From NCBI RefSeq assembly GCF_963676685.1, contig NC_092349.1:79558604-79622603 (forward strand): a stretch of DNA of 64,000 bases. The letters are read 5' to 3'. This DNA comes from Mytilus edulis (taxonomy: Eukaryota > Mollusca > Bivalvia > Mytilida > Mytilidae). The first letter of the stretch is position 1. Each line of letters starts with the position of its first letter. The notes under the pieces are model-generated. The model saw only the letters and a list, made by a program, of their open reading frames with translations, was not told the origin of the DNA and did not search any database. The position numbers and the translations under genes are program-made. Positions 1 to 12,800 of the stretch are shown here, piece after piece.

Positions 1-399
1 ACGTGTAGTAAATTTGAAAAAAAAACTGTTATGAAACAGACACAGATCTATCTATGATACTAGATACGAAATAAATATATAAAGGTCGACCTCTGATGAG
101 GGTTTACCTGGGATTATTCCCGAAAGAACCCGAAACATTGCATATTAAATTCTAATGAATTAATCAATAAAAAGTACGTAGTGTCAGGTCAGAAATATTG
201 ATACCATATCATGAATAAGTGGGTTTATGGTCAATTTATAAAACAAGCAGAAACAATAATTTTCTCCATCAGTTAAACTTAGAATATTACATCAATTATA
301 CTAAACCATATACAGTGGAATGGTTTCGAAACAAATAATTTTGTAATTCATCTCTACAATAAAGTGACATACATTTGCTTAAGAAAACAAATAATATAA

Positions 400-690
400 A
401 ACTTTTCATGAGAATCTTAGAATAAGTTTTAAAACATACATGTACCTGTCAGAATCTGTAATATAATAGAACTTTTAAAATATGATTAAGGGTAGAACTT
501 TCATAATATAATCTTAGGTAGAACTTTCAGAATAAGTCCTAGGGAAAACTTTCACCATATAAGTAGGATGATAGGACTGTCAGATTTCTTTTTAAGATAA
601 AACTGTCACATCCTGTACCCTGTAATACAATAGAACTTTGAGAGTAAGGTTGCGGATAGAACTGTCAGAATAAAATCTAGATCATATATA
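400..690. repeat. Degenerate short-unit repeat array (left block)
   Basis: Variants of TAGAACTTTCAGAATAAG and AGAACTGTCAGAATAA recur every 25-40 bases with many substitutions. The same family returns at 3030-3780, so the two blocks look like one array split by the hairpin and duplication between them. No coding potential seen. Bases 1-400 hold nothing I recognise. Confidence 0.6.
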
Positions 691-710
691 CATTATAGCA
701 ATTCTTGTTT

Positions 711-790
711 ATATGGGGACGAAGTTCCCAATTACGGAAGAAATTCTTGTTTATATGGGGACGAAGTCCCCAATTTATACGGAAGAAAAA
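711..790. repeat. Two tandem copies of a GGGGACGAAGT repeat
   Basis: AATTCTTGTTTATATGGGG followed by ACGAAGTYCCCAATT occurs twice in a row. The reverse complement of its core (ACTTCGTCCCC) occurs at about 1669 and 2517. The stretch 711-1690 could therefore be one element with inverted ends. Confidence 0.55.
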
Positions 791-857
791 TCAATATAAA
801 AAAAAAATCGGGAAAATTTTCCAGATTTTTTCATTCTACTAATGACCTCACAATTAA

Positions 858-981
858 GGAATAACAGTACTGTAGTTGAAGAGTTGCCACCGTCAATTGT
901 AGATTTGACGGTCGCAAATGCAGTTTTACTGGCAAATTAAAATTGACGGTGGCAACTCTTCAACTACAGTACTGTTATTCC
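858..981. repeat. Perfect 41-bp inverted repeat with 42-base loop
   Basis: Positions 858-898 and 941-981 are exact reverse complements (GGAATAACAGTACTGTAGTT... and its partner). The loop is 42 bases and repeats part of the stem theme (TTTGACGG). A 41-bp arm without a mismatch implies a recent foldback or terminal-inverted-repeat element. Confidence 0.85.
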
Positions 982-1114
982 GATTCTAATGCATTACAAA
1001 AAAAATACGATAAAACTTGAAAAAATGTCTAAATTTGTCCAAAAAAAAAAATCCGCGAAACTTCATGAATGATTTTGGCACAAAGACGTTTTGGCTAAAC
1101 GTGACGTCATACAA

Positions 1115-2826
1115 ATGAAAACTTACAAGCTGGAAGTTATTACGTTACCTGTACGCTTCAAATTCGGATAAAATTACATTAAAACGGCGAATTCGAGGTA
1201 GGTGTTATTCTATTTTCGATTATAAAGCAGTAATCGAACATTTGTTGATTCATCAATTCAAAATAGCGGGTCCCTCCTTAGTTACGCCTGGTCAACTGTG
1301 GATTTGACGGCAACTTTTAGCCAATGAAAAAAATTGTTACATCCAAATTGCATTAGAATCGTTAACTTTTTTTTCAGATCTACTTCCATTTCATGGTCTT
1401 ATTTGCATGAGACTTTGAATAACATGTATATTTATCAACATATCAACAAATATAGGAAGGAATCTAACACCCCATCATTTTAAATAATTGTTTGATATGA
1501 AAAAAAACATTACCTGGATAACAGCGTTTCTTTGTTTGCATTAAATATGACGTCATAACTTAAATAACGTCACAACTAAATCCCTAACAACAGAACCAAT
1601 ATCGGAAACGTACCGGTATTTTCGTTTCTTTTATTAACATATTTGAATTAAAAAAAAAATCAAACAGACTTCGTCCCCATCCACAGGAAATTCCTGCCTC
1701 ATATTACAACAAAAGTAGAATCTTTTTGTAAAATATTGATAACAGATATATATATCGTTGTTAGAAGATGCATTTTCAAAGCCTTATTTTCTTGTCTCTC
1801 GATGGCTTCCTGTTTATTTTGTTTATTTACGTCTGTGACGTCATTTTCATGGGAGGTAACTCGAGTAAAAAATAAAACTCAAAACGTTATACACCGTCGA
1901 ATTATATTATTAGGGTTATTCAACGCTGGTGTAAATTTTTAGGGTTAATCGTCCTTCCTTGCAATTAAATGAAAACTTACAAGCTGGAAGTTATTATGTT
2001 ACCTGTACGCTTCAAATTCGGATAAAATTACATTAAAACGGCGAATTCGAGGTAGGTGTTATTCTATTTTCGATTATATAGCAGTAATCGAACATTTGTT
2101 GACTCATCAATTCAAAATAGCGGGTCCCTCCTTAGTTACGCCTGGTCAACTGTGGATTTGACGGCAACTTTTAGCCAATGAAAAGAATTGTTACATCCAA
2201 ATTGCATTAGAATTGTTAACTTTCAGATCTACTTCCGTTTCATGGTCTTGTTTGCATGAGACTTTGAATAACATGTATATTTATCAACATATCAACAAAT
2301 ATAGGAAGGAATCTAACACCCCATCATTTTAAATAATTGTTTGATATGAAAAAAAAACATTACCTGGATAACAGCGTTTCTTTGTTTGCATTAAATATAA
2401 CATCATAACTTAAATAACGTCACAACTAAATCCCTAACAACAGAACCAATATCGGAAACGTACCGGTATTTTCGTTTCTTTTATTAACATATTTGAATTA
2501 AAAAAAAATCAAACAGACTTCGTCCCCATCCACAGGAAATGCCTGCCTCATATTACAACAAAAGTAGAATCTTTTTGTAAAATATTGATAACAGATATAT
2601 ATATATATATATCGTTGTTAGAAGATGCATTTTCAAAGCCTTATTTTCTTGTCTCTCGATGGCTTCCTGTTTATTTTGTTTATTTACGTCTGTGACGTCA
2701 TTTTCATGGGAGGTAACTCGAGTAAAACATAAAACTCAAAACGTTATACACCGTCGAATAATATTATTAGGGTTATTCAACGCTGGTGTAAATTTTTAGG
2801 GTTAATCGTCCTTCCTTGCAATTAAA
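1115..2826. repeat. Tandem direct duplication of about 854 bp
   Basis: Copy 1 is 1115-1968 and copy 2 is 1969 to about 2826. They align end to end with a few substitutions and small indels in T, A and AT runs (for example a longer TA run near 2600). AATGAAAA stands at both junctions, as in a duplication by unequal exchange or template switching. The open frame at 1736-1942 is disrupted in copy 2, so it is not treated as a gene. Confidence 0.85.
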
Positions 2827-3029
2827 TGAAAATTGACTAAATGATTCCATGTCACGTGATATGATAACGTGTTATCACATAGAACTGTTATATGTAAGGT
2901 ATAATACTTGTTTTCATCGGTTTCATTAACATGATTTAGGAGCAGATTACCTAATTGCCATTTATTATGATCTTTATCTAAACGCTTACCTATCATCATA
3001 TTAACCTTGGATTTGTTTTCGTTAGATAA

Positions 3030-3780
3030 ATCCTGGTATGAGGTATAACTGTCAGAATAAGTTATGGAACCGTTATAATTGTCAGAATAAGTTTTAATAT
3101 GTCACCGTTATCATTTGTTATATCCTTAAATGATAAGATCTTACGGAGAACTTTTAAAAATACACTGCTGTAAGAAGATGTGGTATGTCAGACAATGAGA
3201 CAACTACCCAAGTCATAATTTGTAAAAGAAGTCAAGATAAGAACTGTCTGAATCCAGGGTTAAAATTGTCAGAAAACGTCTATTGGTAGAATTGTAGGAT
3301 AAAGTCAAATGGTAGAACTGTCAAAACCTTTAATATTTAAAGTTTCATTATAATAAGATCATGAGTAGAGATGTCAGAATCTGTTCTGTGGTAGGTCTGT
3401 CCTTAAAAGTTGAAGAACCTAGCCGGCCAAACTTGTAACAAACAGGATTGTTCAGCATAAGATCTTTAGGTGCACTTTTAGAATGACATCAAGTTTGAGA
3501 CTGTCAGAATATATCCTAGGGTTTAACAGCAAGATTCTGTAATAAAGTAGTACTTTGAAGATAAGATCTTTGGTAAAACATCAGAATAAAATCTAAAATA
3601 AGATTGTAAGAAATGTTTCTAGTTAAATGTTGTCAGAATATTAAGTTCTACATTATAACTGTCAGAAAAAGTCCTATGGTAAAATTGCCAGAATACGTCC
3701 AAGAGTATATCTGTCAGAAAACGTCCTAGGGTAGAATAGTGAAATCTGTCAGAATTGGTTGTAAAGAAATGTGGAGAACT
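3030..3780. repeat. Degenerate short-unit repeat array (right block)
   Basis: Repeated variants of AACTGTCAGAATAAGTCCTA, the same family as 400-690. A fragment of the GAAGATGTGGTATG family (called MY1 below) is embedded at 3173-3235. Confidence 0.6.
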
Positions 3781-3785
3781 GTTCT

Positions 3786-3870
3786 GTAGAATGTTCTATA
3801 AACTGTTCTACAAACTGATCAATTGAGTATTCCACAAAATGTTCTATAGAACGTTCTACAGACTGTTCTA
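3786..3870. repeat. Short palindromic TTCTATAGAACGTTCTA repeats
   Basis: GTTCTATAGAACGTTCTAC and close variants occur several times in 85 bases. The unit is itself nearly palindromic. From 3870 to about 5100 I see only AT-rich sequence and a repeat fragment at 4720-4780 (TTTAACCTCGCCACATTC, shared with MY1). Confidence 0.5.
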
Positions 3871-5104
3871 CAGCAGTAGTTATTCCTACAGTTCCCGATT
3901 CAAATTCAAGATTCTACTAGAGGTCATAATTTTTCAACGAGTGAAGGTTACTACATGTATAAGGTAATTTTGAACTATTGTAATTGCAAAAAAACGCAGA
4001 AAAAAAAGAGTTCAAATCAAATTTATATTCAGTATTGAATCAACAGTTTTGCTATTAAAGTTCAACATATGTTATACATTGTACTGTGTGACATTGGTTT
4101 AAATACAGTTCAAACCCAAACATTTTTTTAAGAAAAAAATAAGAAATGTAAAAAAAGGTTTTTAAAACATATAAAACAAACCGAAATTGTTTAAAGATAC
4201 ATGTACGACTTAAAGGACTAAATCTTATAGCATATGTACATGCAGGGTCTTATGTTTTCAAACTGAAACAACTCTATTGATATGAATCACATCAACTTTT
4301 TGATTTTTTTGCTTATCAAAGCAACGGCAATACTTTGCGAATTTGAAAATCTGCAAACGGTTTATATTTATGTTAGTTCTACAGGATCAGATCACAATGA
4401 AGGGTAAGAGGAATATTTTTTTACATGTTTATTTATTTTATCTTCTCGTGTACACAATTCTATTTTTTTTTAATATGACTTCTGTAACGTAACAGTACTC
4501 AAGTTGCATTCATTATGAAAAACAAGAGAGAAAAATCTTATAGATTTTCTAAAAGAGTTATTTTATAGTTGTCATTATACAATTCTCTTAAACTCACTGA
4601 ATATACATTATCTTAGACTAAATCCATTGGAGGTGTACTGATTGATATTTTATTCTGAAATTCATGGTGTGTTATTTGTTATTATTGGCTATAATTTGGG
4701 ACTGGTAGCATCAATATATGTTTAACCTCGCCACATTCTTTATGCGCCTGCAGTTTTGTGGTTGTCGTTTGTTCGTGTACGTCATAAAGATGAATCTTAT
4801 TCTCATTGTATAATTTCTCTGTTGATAAAAACTTAAATGTGATGCATATTTTTTTCCAAAATCAAAAAGATTTTTAATGCTACAAATTGTTGTGGCAGGA
4901 TTTACTTCCAATTGAACTACGACTTTGGTTACGATTCCGTCATATATACTTTTGAGAGGCGTCAAATTGCTCTTTCTGGCTAAATTCGTATTTTAGTGAT
5001 TATGTTACAGGCAGATGTACATTTAGTTTCTCTCATAACGAAATGGGTATATCTGTGTGTAAAGAGGACACATTTTATGGCTTATACATGTAGTATATAC
5101 AAAA

Positions 5105-6005
5105 TTTAGTCCTGGGCTACGTTCAATATCGTAGCATCTACGTAGTGCTATGTAGATTTTGACTATTGAACGTGTAGCTATAGACTAGTTGTTCTAAATT
5201 CTTTCTAAATTGTTTCTAATTCTTTAGATATTGACTTGATAAACACTCTAACCCCTTATCAGATTTGCTCTAAATGCTTTGGTTTCAGAGTTATGAGCCA
5301 AAATCTACATTTTACCCCCTGTGTTCTATTTTTAGCCATGGCAGCCATCTAGATACCCTAACAATGATTGTGGTTAAGTTTGATTAAATTAGACCCAGTA
5401 GTTTCAGAGGAGAAGATTTTTGTAAAAGATAACAAAAATTTACGAAAAATTGGTAAAAAATTATTATAAAGGGCACTAACTCCCTAAGAGGTCAACTGAC
5501 CATGTTGTTCATGTTGACTTATTTGTAGATCTTACTTTGCTGATCATTATTGCTTCTTCACAGTTTATCTCTATCTATAATAATATTCAAGATAATAATC
5601 AAAAACAGCAAAATTTCCTTAAAATTACCAATTCAGGGGCAGCAACCCATCAACCATTTGTCCGATTCATCAGAAAATTTCAGGGCAGATAGATCTTGAC
5701 CTGATAAAAAATTTTACTCCGTAAGATTTGCTCTGAATGCTTTGGTTTCAGAGTTATAAGCCAAAATCTACATTTTACCCCTATGTTCTATTTTTAGCCA
5801 TGGCGGCCATTTTGGTTTGTTGGCCGGGTCACCGGATTCAATTTCCCAACTAGATACCCTAGTGATGATTTTGGCCAAGTTTGGTTAAGTTTGGTCCGTA
5901 GTTTCAGAGGAGAAGATTTTTGTAAAAGTTAACGACGACGGACGACGGACGTCAAGTGATGGGAAAAGCTCACTTGACCCATTGGGGCAAGGGAGCTAAA
6001 AAAAA
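5105..6005. repeat. Dispersed element with internal duplication
   Basis: The block holds two diverged copies of a unit with GCTTTGGTTTCAGAGTTAT, AGCCAAAATCTACATTTTAC and TTTCAGAGGAGAAGATTTTT, at about 5225-5440 and 5695-5930. It ends with ACGACGACGGACGACGGACG, then AAGCTCACTTGACCCATTGG and an A run. I recall similar sequence as very common in bivalve genomes. No protein is encoded. Confidence 0.6.
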
Positions 6006-6136
6006 AAGTAAAATCATAAAATATTGAACATCGAGGGGAATTCATATAACGGAAAGTCCCTAATCAAATGAACTTTCGGAATTTCCAATTCAAGGTTGAT
6101 AAGTGAAAAGAAGAATCGTATACCAAAAAGGTTAAT

Positions 6137-6606
6137 AGGATACAAGAGCGCAATTATTTGTTTACATTTTACCGGAAAGTTTTTATTTACCCCATGGTAC
6201 TCAGAATAGAATCCTATACGACTTATGATTGGTTGATACAGTATTGGAATTTAATTTAATCGAAAGCTTATCCAATTAGGTTGAAAAATTGCCGAAAATC
6301 ATATTCACATTTTACGAAGTATAATAGAAAATATCTTCCATTTCTGCACGTCGGAGCCATTAAAAATGTGCTTTTTTCATTAAGCGAAAAAAGTAGACGA
6401 TCTTTTTCAACTGCATTTGAAGTCAATTTGAGCCGCATGACCCTATATATATTTTTGGTTGTAATGGAACACTGGCATTTCTTGTAACAGGAACTGCTAC
6501 CCGTTTTTCCCTAGTTTGTGTAGTCTTCGCAAAAAAAAAAAAAAATACGGAGCACTAGTGGTACCCTATGGAAAATGCATTACGAATAATTGCGCTCTTG
6601 TAACCT
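6137..6606. mobile_element. MITE-like element just upstream of the beta-helix gene
   Basis: TACAAGAGCGCAATTATT (6141-6158) is matched exactly by its reverse complement at 6585-6602, with TTAA just outside both ends. This gives an element of about 460 bp with 18-bp terminal inverted repeats and no coding capacity. It ends about 120 bases before the start codon of the beta-helix gene and so lies where the core promoter or 5' UTR should be. Confidence 0.6.
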
Positions 6607-6724
6607 TAATTGTACCCCACGGCTTAGCGTAAGCATTTTGTTATCTATAATAGTATGAAAACAATATCGTAAACAAGCACACGCGTATCGTCGTTGTCTG
6701 CAAGTATAACCTTTAAAACAAAAC

Positions 6725-6846
6725 ATGAATTGGAATATTTCTGCGTTTATATTAATTGTCGCCACGTTCACTGCTCATTATTCACAAGCGTGGGTTTATT
6801 TTGTGCATATTTACGTCAGTCCATGTGGATCAGACAGATACACAGG
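6725..6846 (+). CDS. Beta-helix gene exon 1 (signal peptide)
   Basis: Residues 1-40. ATG chosen because it opens a hydrophobic signal (ISAFILIVATFTAHYSQA) and leads straight into YVSPCGSDRYTG, the normal start of this family. Donor GG|GTAAGA, phase 2. Confidence 0.8.
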
Positions 6847-9800
6847 GTAAGAAAAATACATTTTTATGATTGATTGCTTTGTTTTGCTTATGTTAACACG
6901 TACAAATGTAGTCATTAACACAGTCATGCTAAGGGTGAACAATCGGTCACATATTTTTTTTAATATTTTTGTATTATTATAGTGAAAAATTGTATCTTCA
7001 ATAGTAAATAGTTATCAATGGTAATAGTAAGCACGACAATTCTATATGGGTTGATCCTTTCGTATAATTCGTATCCTGCCGGAGCGTTGTGGACGTGCGC
7101 CTCCTTATATTTTGCAAAGCAACGATTGTCCTAAGTTTTATGAAGAATGTTAAATTTTCGCTAATTTTACCTTAAAAAATTAAGTTTGTGCACCCCTAAC
7201 CAAAATTCATTGATCCTATCTGGTACCAGTGTCCTTATTCCTTACAATCACTTTATATAAAATTTTATAAATATTGTATCATTGGAAAGCGTATTACATC
7301 CTTGGTTTTAATGGTGACGACGAACTTGATAAACGATAATAATAGGGGATCGAATCTGAATCCCTATGTAGAGAGGAAACGACGCTTTATCAAGTCCTGG
7401 TTACACATCTTTGGGGGAAAATTGTTACTTTTACAAGGCTAAATTTTGTTTCCCGCTCTATCCAATTTTACACTCTTTTCCTGGTGCAGGCAGCGGAGTG
7501 TTCTCGTCAGCAAAACTCAATAATAGAACTGTATTGTCTGTACCTACAGTATATATAATGTATATAATTAGAGCCGTGGCGTAGTGGTTAGTGCATCGGA
7601 CTACAAACACAATCGATTCCCGTTCTTGGATGAACATTTTAGGGACTGAATTTTCGGCTCTCCCTTGATACCATTTCCAAGTATGGTCTTGAGGAAACGG
7701 TGATAGTCCGTCGGAAGGGGGCGATAAATGGCTGACCCGTGTTTAGAGCGAGCCACATATCTTGCACGCTAAAGACACCCTTGTAGATTTTCGAAAAAGA
7801 ACATGCTAATGCCGCTACAACGCCACACTCGCACCCACAAAATGGAAAGGGATTAACATAAGAAGCAACACTCTTTCCCCAATCCCTATAAATAAATATA
7901 AACTATAAAATATATATATACTGTTTATTTGTTCTCGTCTACATATTTTTGTCAATATAATGGAATTTGATACGACTGACATACAAGTGAGAGGTTTAGC
8001 TAGCGATTAGGCTAGCTTTTACACTAGGTTTTATCCACCATTGTCTACATAAATAAAATGCATGTGGCAAGTCAGGAATATGAATTATATTTAGTTTGAT
8101 GTGTTTGAGATTTTGTTTTTGTCATTTGATTAGAGATTTTTGTTTTTGAATTTCACTCGAAGTTCAGTTTCTGTTATTTTACTTTTCACGTAGGCAAAAA
8201 AAAACGTCACTCAATTCAACGTAATATAAACTATTTGTGACCAGCTATTGCACTACTAGTATTTGGGACCAGCTATTGCACTACTAGTATTTGTGAACAG
8301 CTATTGAACTACTAGTATGTGTGACCAGCTATTGCATTACTAGTATTTGTGACCAGCTATTGCACTACTAGTATTTGTGACCAGCTATTGCACTACTAGT
8401 ATTTGTGACCAGTTATTGCACTACTATTATTTGAAAATGATAAAAACAGAAGATACTTTGTATATCAAAATCATTTGGGTTAAACTCTAGTCGATGTAGA
8501 TCTTGCATGTATGTGTAAAAAGTTTTCAATAAAGTATTACACACATATTTGGACCTTTACACATACATTTAAGTACAATTTATAGACAATGACTTTAAAC
8601 CGCCGTACTTGAACTATCAATTGTTACTACAGCTAGTATTTGATTCTTGATATTTTGTAGTTTGAGTGAACGGTATCCACTTAAAACTATTCCACGTGCT
8701 CTCGGGCATATAAACAGTGCCGACAACAGAGATAAAAGTAAGTATTTAAGAGAATCACAAACATAGCATAGGTAACGGTTAAGGAAGTTATAGTTATATC
8801 TAATTTTGGGTTTTGAGGAACATTTGATAAAACATGTATCTCATTTTCAACTTGCCCTGTACTAAATAAGCAAAATATGTAAGACTGTAACTTCTGTTAA
8901 TGAAGTCATGCATTTTTTTTCTCAAACAGAACATTCGGAATCTCATTTAAAGGGACCTTTGTCTGGATAAATTTGCTTATCTTTGAACTGGGTACAAGGG
9001 CTTTTTTCATTTTTTTCCTAAATAAACGTTCATTTCTTTTCAATCTACAACACATATACATGCTATACTTTTTGAACTGAATTTTACCCTGCGTATTGTT
9101 GTGAATCTGTGCCCTTCTACAATGGCTAGAGGTATAGGGAGAGGGTTGAGATATATAAAAAAAAATAACCTCGTCGCTTGTCTGCGCCTGTCCCAAGTCA
9201 GGAGCCTCTGGTCTTTGTTAATCTTGTATAATATTTGATTTTTTTTATATATATTTGGGAGTTTAGTATGACATCCATAATCAATGAATTAGTATATATA
9301 CATACATTTTTGTTTAGAGGCGAGCAGAAGCACCCATTCGGGTGCGGGAATTTCTCGCAGCATTGAATACGCATTGGTGGTATTCGACTGTTATATGCTC
9401 TTTGGTCGCGTTGTTGTCTCTTAATTGACACTTTCACCATTTCTGCTCCAAATTTATTTTTTCATATACATGTATATGATTTGCAAACCATTTAAGGTAT
9501 ATCATAGGTATATGATTCCCCAGAAATAATTTTCTTATACTTTGCCAAACTACTAGTATGCTCTTTTCAAAATATCATAAAAAGGATAGGTCTCCGTGCT
9601 ATTTTTCATGCTACGAGTCGTCGAATTGTCTAAATTTGCTTATAAGGATCATAAAATAACACATGATTTTGTATAAAAAGAAATTTATGAGATAGAATTT
9701 TGATTTTTTTTTGTTGAGAAGATAGGTTTTATAATATGTTTTAAGAAAATATGGTGCCATCGAACTCAATATTTTCGTGCTAAAATTACGAATTTTAAAA

Positions 9801-12800
9801 AATCCCTATCAGTCCAGTATAATGTTTGTACTAAAAGAGTTATCTCCCCCTTCAATGGCTTAGTTGGGGAAAAAATTATTCTAAAACACAAATGTTGGGT
9901 AGTTGTTTGAATATTTCGATTAATTCAATAAATCAGCAAGTTGACGTCACACAAATAAACAATCTTACCAAGAAAATTGCACACCTGTCTACAAATTTGC
10001 AGATGTGTGCAAGTAATTAGACTGAACATATACTGCGATAGTACAATCCAAGATGGCGATATACCATGAATATACCTTAAATAAGACTCTATTGAGAACA
10101 TGTACGAATGGTATGCTATTAAAAGTATACATTTACAATGTGTATGTATTGCATGCGCTTTTTTCTTTTCTTTTCTTTTTTACAAATTTCACGTATACAT
10201 TTCTTAATGTTGGTTTTTATTAAAAGATGTTTAATATGCAAATAAAAATATGCGTTAATAATTTTCGCAGATATTGTAATAGAATTAATGTGCGGAACAT
10301 GTGGCGATACTTGCTATTTTGACTTGAAGTCGACATTGGTCATCACAAATACCGGAAAAAGAACACTTACTATCAGAGCATACAAAGCCGACAACGTACG
10401 CATTGTAAGTACGCCTTTTACATTCACATATAATATAATTTTCCAGTAACGGCCTTTTTTTCTCTTTTTTTTCTGATTACTTTAAAGATCTACAAAACCT
10501 TTCTTTTTATTAAATGAACGGTGGCCTTTACTACACGAACTCTCGTTAGAACTCCGGTTACATCACAGTGCAAGGTCAAGTGGGAAAGTATGTAAACCTA
10601 TGATACAGGAACCCTTACAGCAGATTTCAGTCAGTATGTAGCTAAGGGTAATATCTTTGATTAGCTTGCTTGTTAGCTGAACCGTGAAGTCATTGTTAGG
10701 TAAGGTATACTACCCTCCTTTTAAAGTAGCTTAGTCCTACAGAGAGATAGATTTTTCATCTGTTGGGCTTGTCTACTATTAAAGGAGGAAAGTTTACCTT
10801 ACCTAACAATGACTTCACGGTTCAGCTAACAAGCAAGCTAACCAAAGATATTACCATTAGCTACATACTGACTGAAATCTGCTGTAATGCAAACTTTTAT
10901 ATGATTTAACAGATGTATGATGTAACGTCAATTTTACTTAACAGTTGTATACTGTTAAATAAATTATATCTTTCTCATTATAATGGTTATTGGAAAAGTT
11001 CATCTTAAGCTATGAACCGATTATCATCGGAATATAACCGGAAATACTGCAAGACGAGGTGCCATTTAATCATTTATATTTCAGACTGGTGGAGCAAGAA
11101 TACCTTGGTATGCATTCAAACCAGTAACTGATTCTGTAAACCTACAAGATGTAGCAAAACCAAACGTAAGAACGTTTTACTAATTTCATTTCTAGACTTA
11201 AATAACAAACACCTAAACAAAAGGATTCGTTTAACAATACAAATACATGTACAAAAATGTACATGTCAGATTAAAGTTGAATGTAATTGGCTACCATTTT
11301 GATTACTTCAAGAGGTTTCTTCGATTTGTGACGATTTGGCTTTTTAATTTTTTAGTTTGCGTATTAACATAATTAGGTCTTTCCACTTTTCGTGGAAAGA
11401 CCTTATGTTTTTCTTCTGATTATTTTTTTCTTCTTCTGCCGTCTGAGATGCTTTTTTGTCTTACAACATATCGAATGGATTTTTGGCCAATGATGTCGTA
11501 CAGTAATGGGGGTTTCAAAACTCACCCTGTGTGACCGAACACTAATTCTTTTAGGAGTAATCTCCCTGCGTCCATTTTTTTCTTGTTATTGCTATATCTC
11601 TAAAACCGTAAAAGATTTTAACAAACTGTTTTCACCAAATTGTTTGTCTACTCTTAAGAATGATTTGGTTCATTGCGACTGGAGTAATCGAAGACATCTT
11701 ATGGGAGGTATTTCCCTTTGAAAATTTAGGATAGGCGATATGTTGGATCAATTCATACGTTATAAGTTGTGGAGGTCTACGGTCTTTTGATATGACGTCC
11801 TTGGTTCATTTGAAGGAAATTGAGGTCAAGGTCAAAGGTCGAGGTCATGTTATAAATTTTGAATTTTGTGTGTTATCGTTATTCTAAAGAAACTGTTACA
11901 GTAAATGATATGATGTGTTTGCCAAATAACTGTTTATAAAAATGTGCAACTTCAACCTATTTAAGTCACAGCGTTTTGGTAACCCTATTAGGAGTTTTCT
12001 CCCCTTATGTATTTGAAATCCGTATTTCTCCACAACCATACTAGTGATTGACCTGGGGTCTTTTGATTTGAGATCACTGATCTATGACCTCAAAATTGAG
12101 GTCAAGGTCAAAGGTCAACTTGACGTTCTAGATTTTGACCTTTACTAAAAATTATTTCTGGTTCATTATAAAACAATTAAGTCTACTGCATACACCTATA
12201 AATCTTTTTTTTTTTTATTATATCAGTTTGATTTACCATATTACAGCAACACGGAGTGACATTTTCTAACATCGTTTTTTAAATTTCATTTTTACTATCG
12301 AGGTGGAAAGCCCTACAATTGTTCTCTGAAGATTTTTTTTTTAATTTGACGTTCTATTTCTAATTGTGCCTCGATCTTCATATGGCATACTATTTCTTAT
12401 TGTCTCGCTATCTGCATAGGGCATGCTATTTCTAAATGGTCTGCTATCTGCATAGAGCATACTATTTCTAAATGGTCCGCTATCTGCATAGGGCATACTA
12501 TTTCTCAATGGTCCGCTATTTGCATAGGGCATATATATACTATTTCTAAATGTTATTCGATCTATATAGGCTAACTATTTCTAATTGTACCACGATCTGC
12601 CTGTTGCATACTATTTCTAAATATTCCATTATCCTCATAGGGCATATATATATAAATATACACTATTTATAATTGTGCCGCGATCTGCATGTGGCATACT
12701 ATAATTTATTAATGTGCACCGATCTTCATTTATCATTGGTGACGACAATTGATATCTTTGTATACATTAAAATGCATGGTAAAGGGAAACATGCATGGTA

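Noticed and set aside
4390..4410. ATGAAGG followed by GTAAGAGG as a tiny first exon
   Set aside because: A start codon and donor alone are weak evidence. The beta-helix gene already has a proper signal-peptide exon at 6725.
7568..7650. A functional tRNA gene
   Set aside because: A-box and B-box-like motifs exist, but the arms do not pair and a SINE body follows.
12341..12532. Minus-strand repetitive peptide with MPYADSGPFRNS units
   Set aside because: The 36-bp minisatellite period is a multiple of three, so an open frame is expected by chance. The frame breaks as the units decay, and it lies inside an intron of a supported gene.
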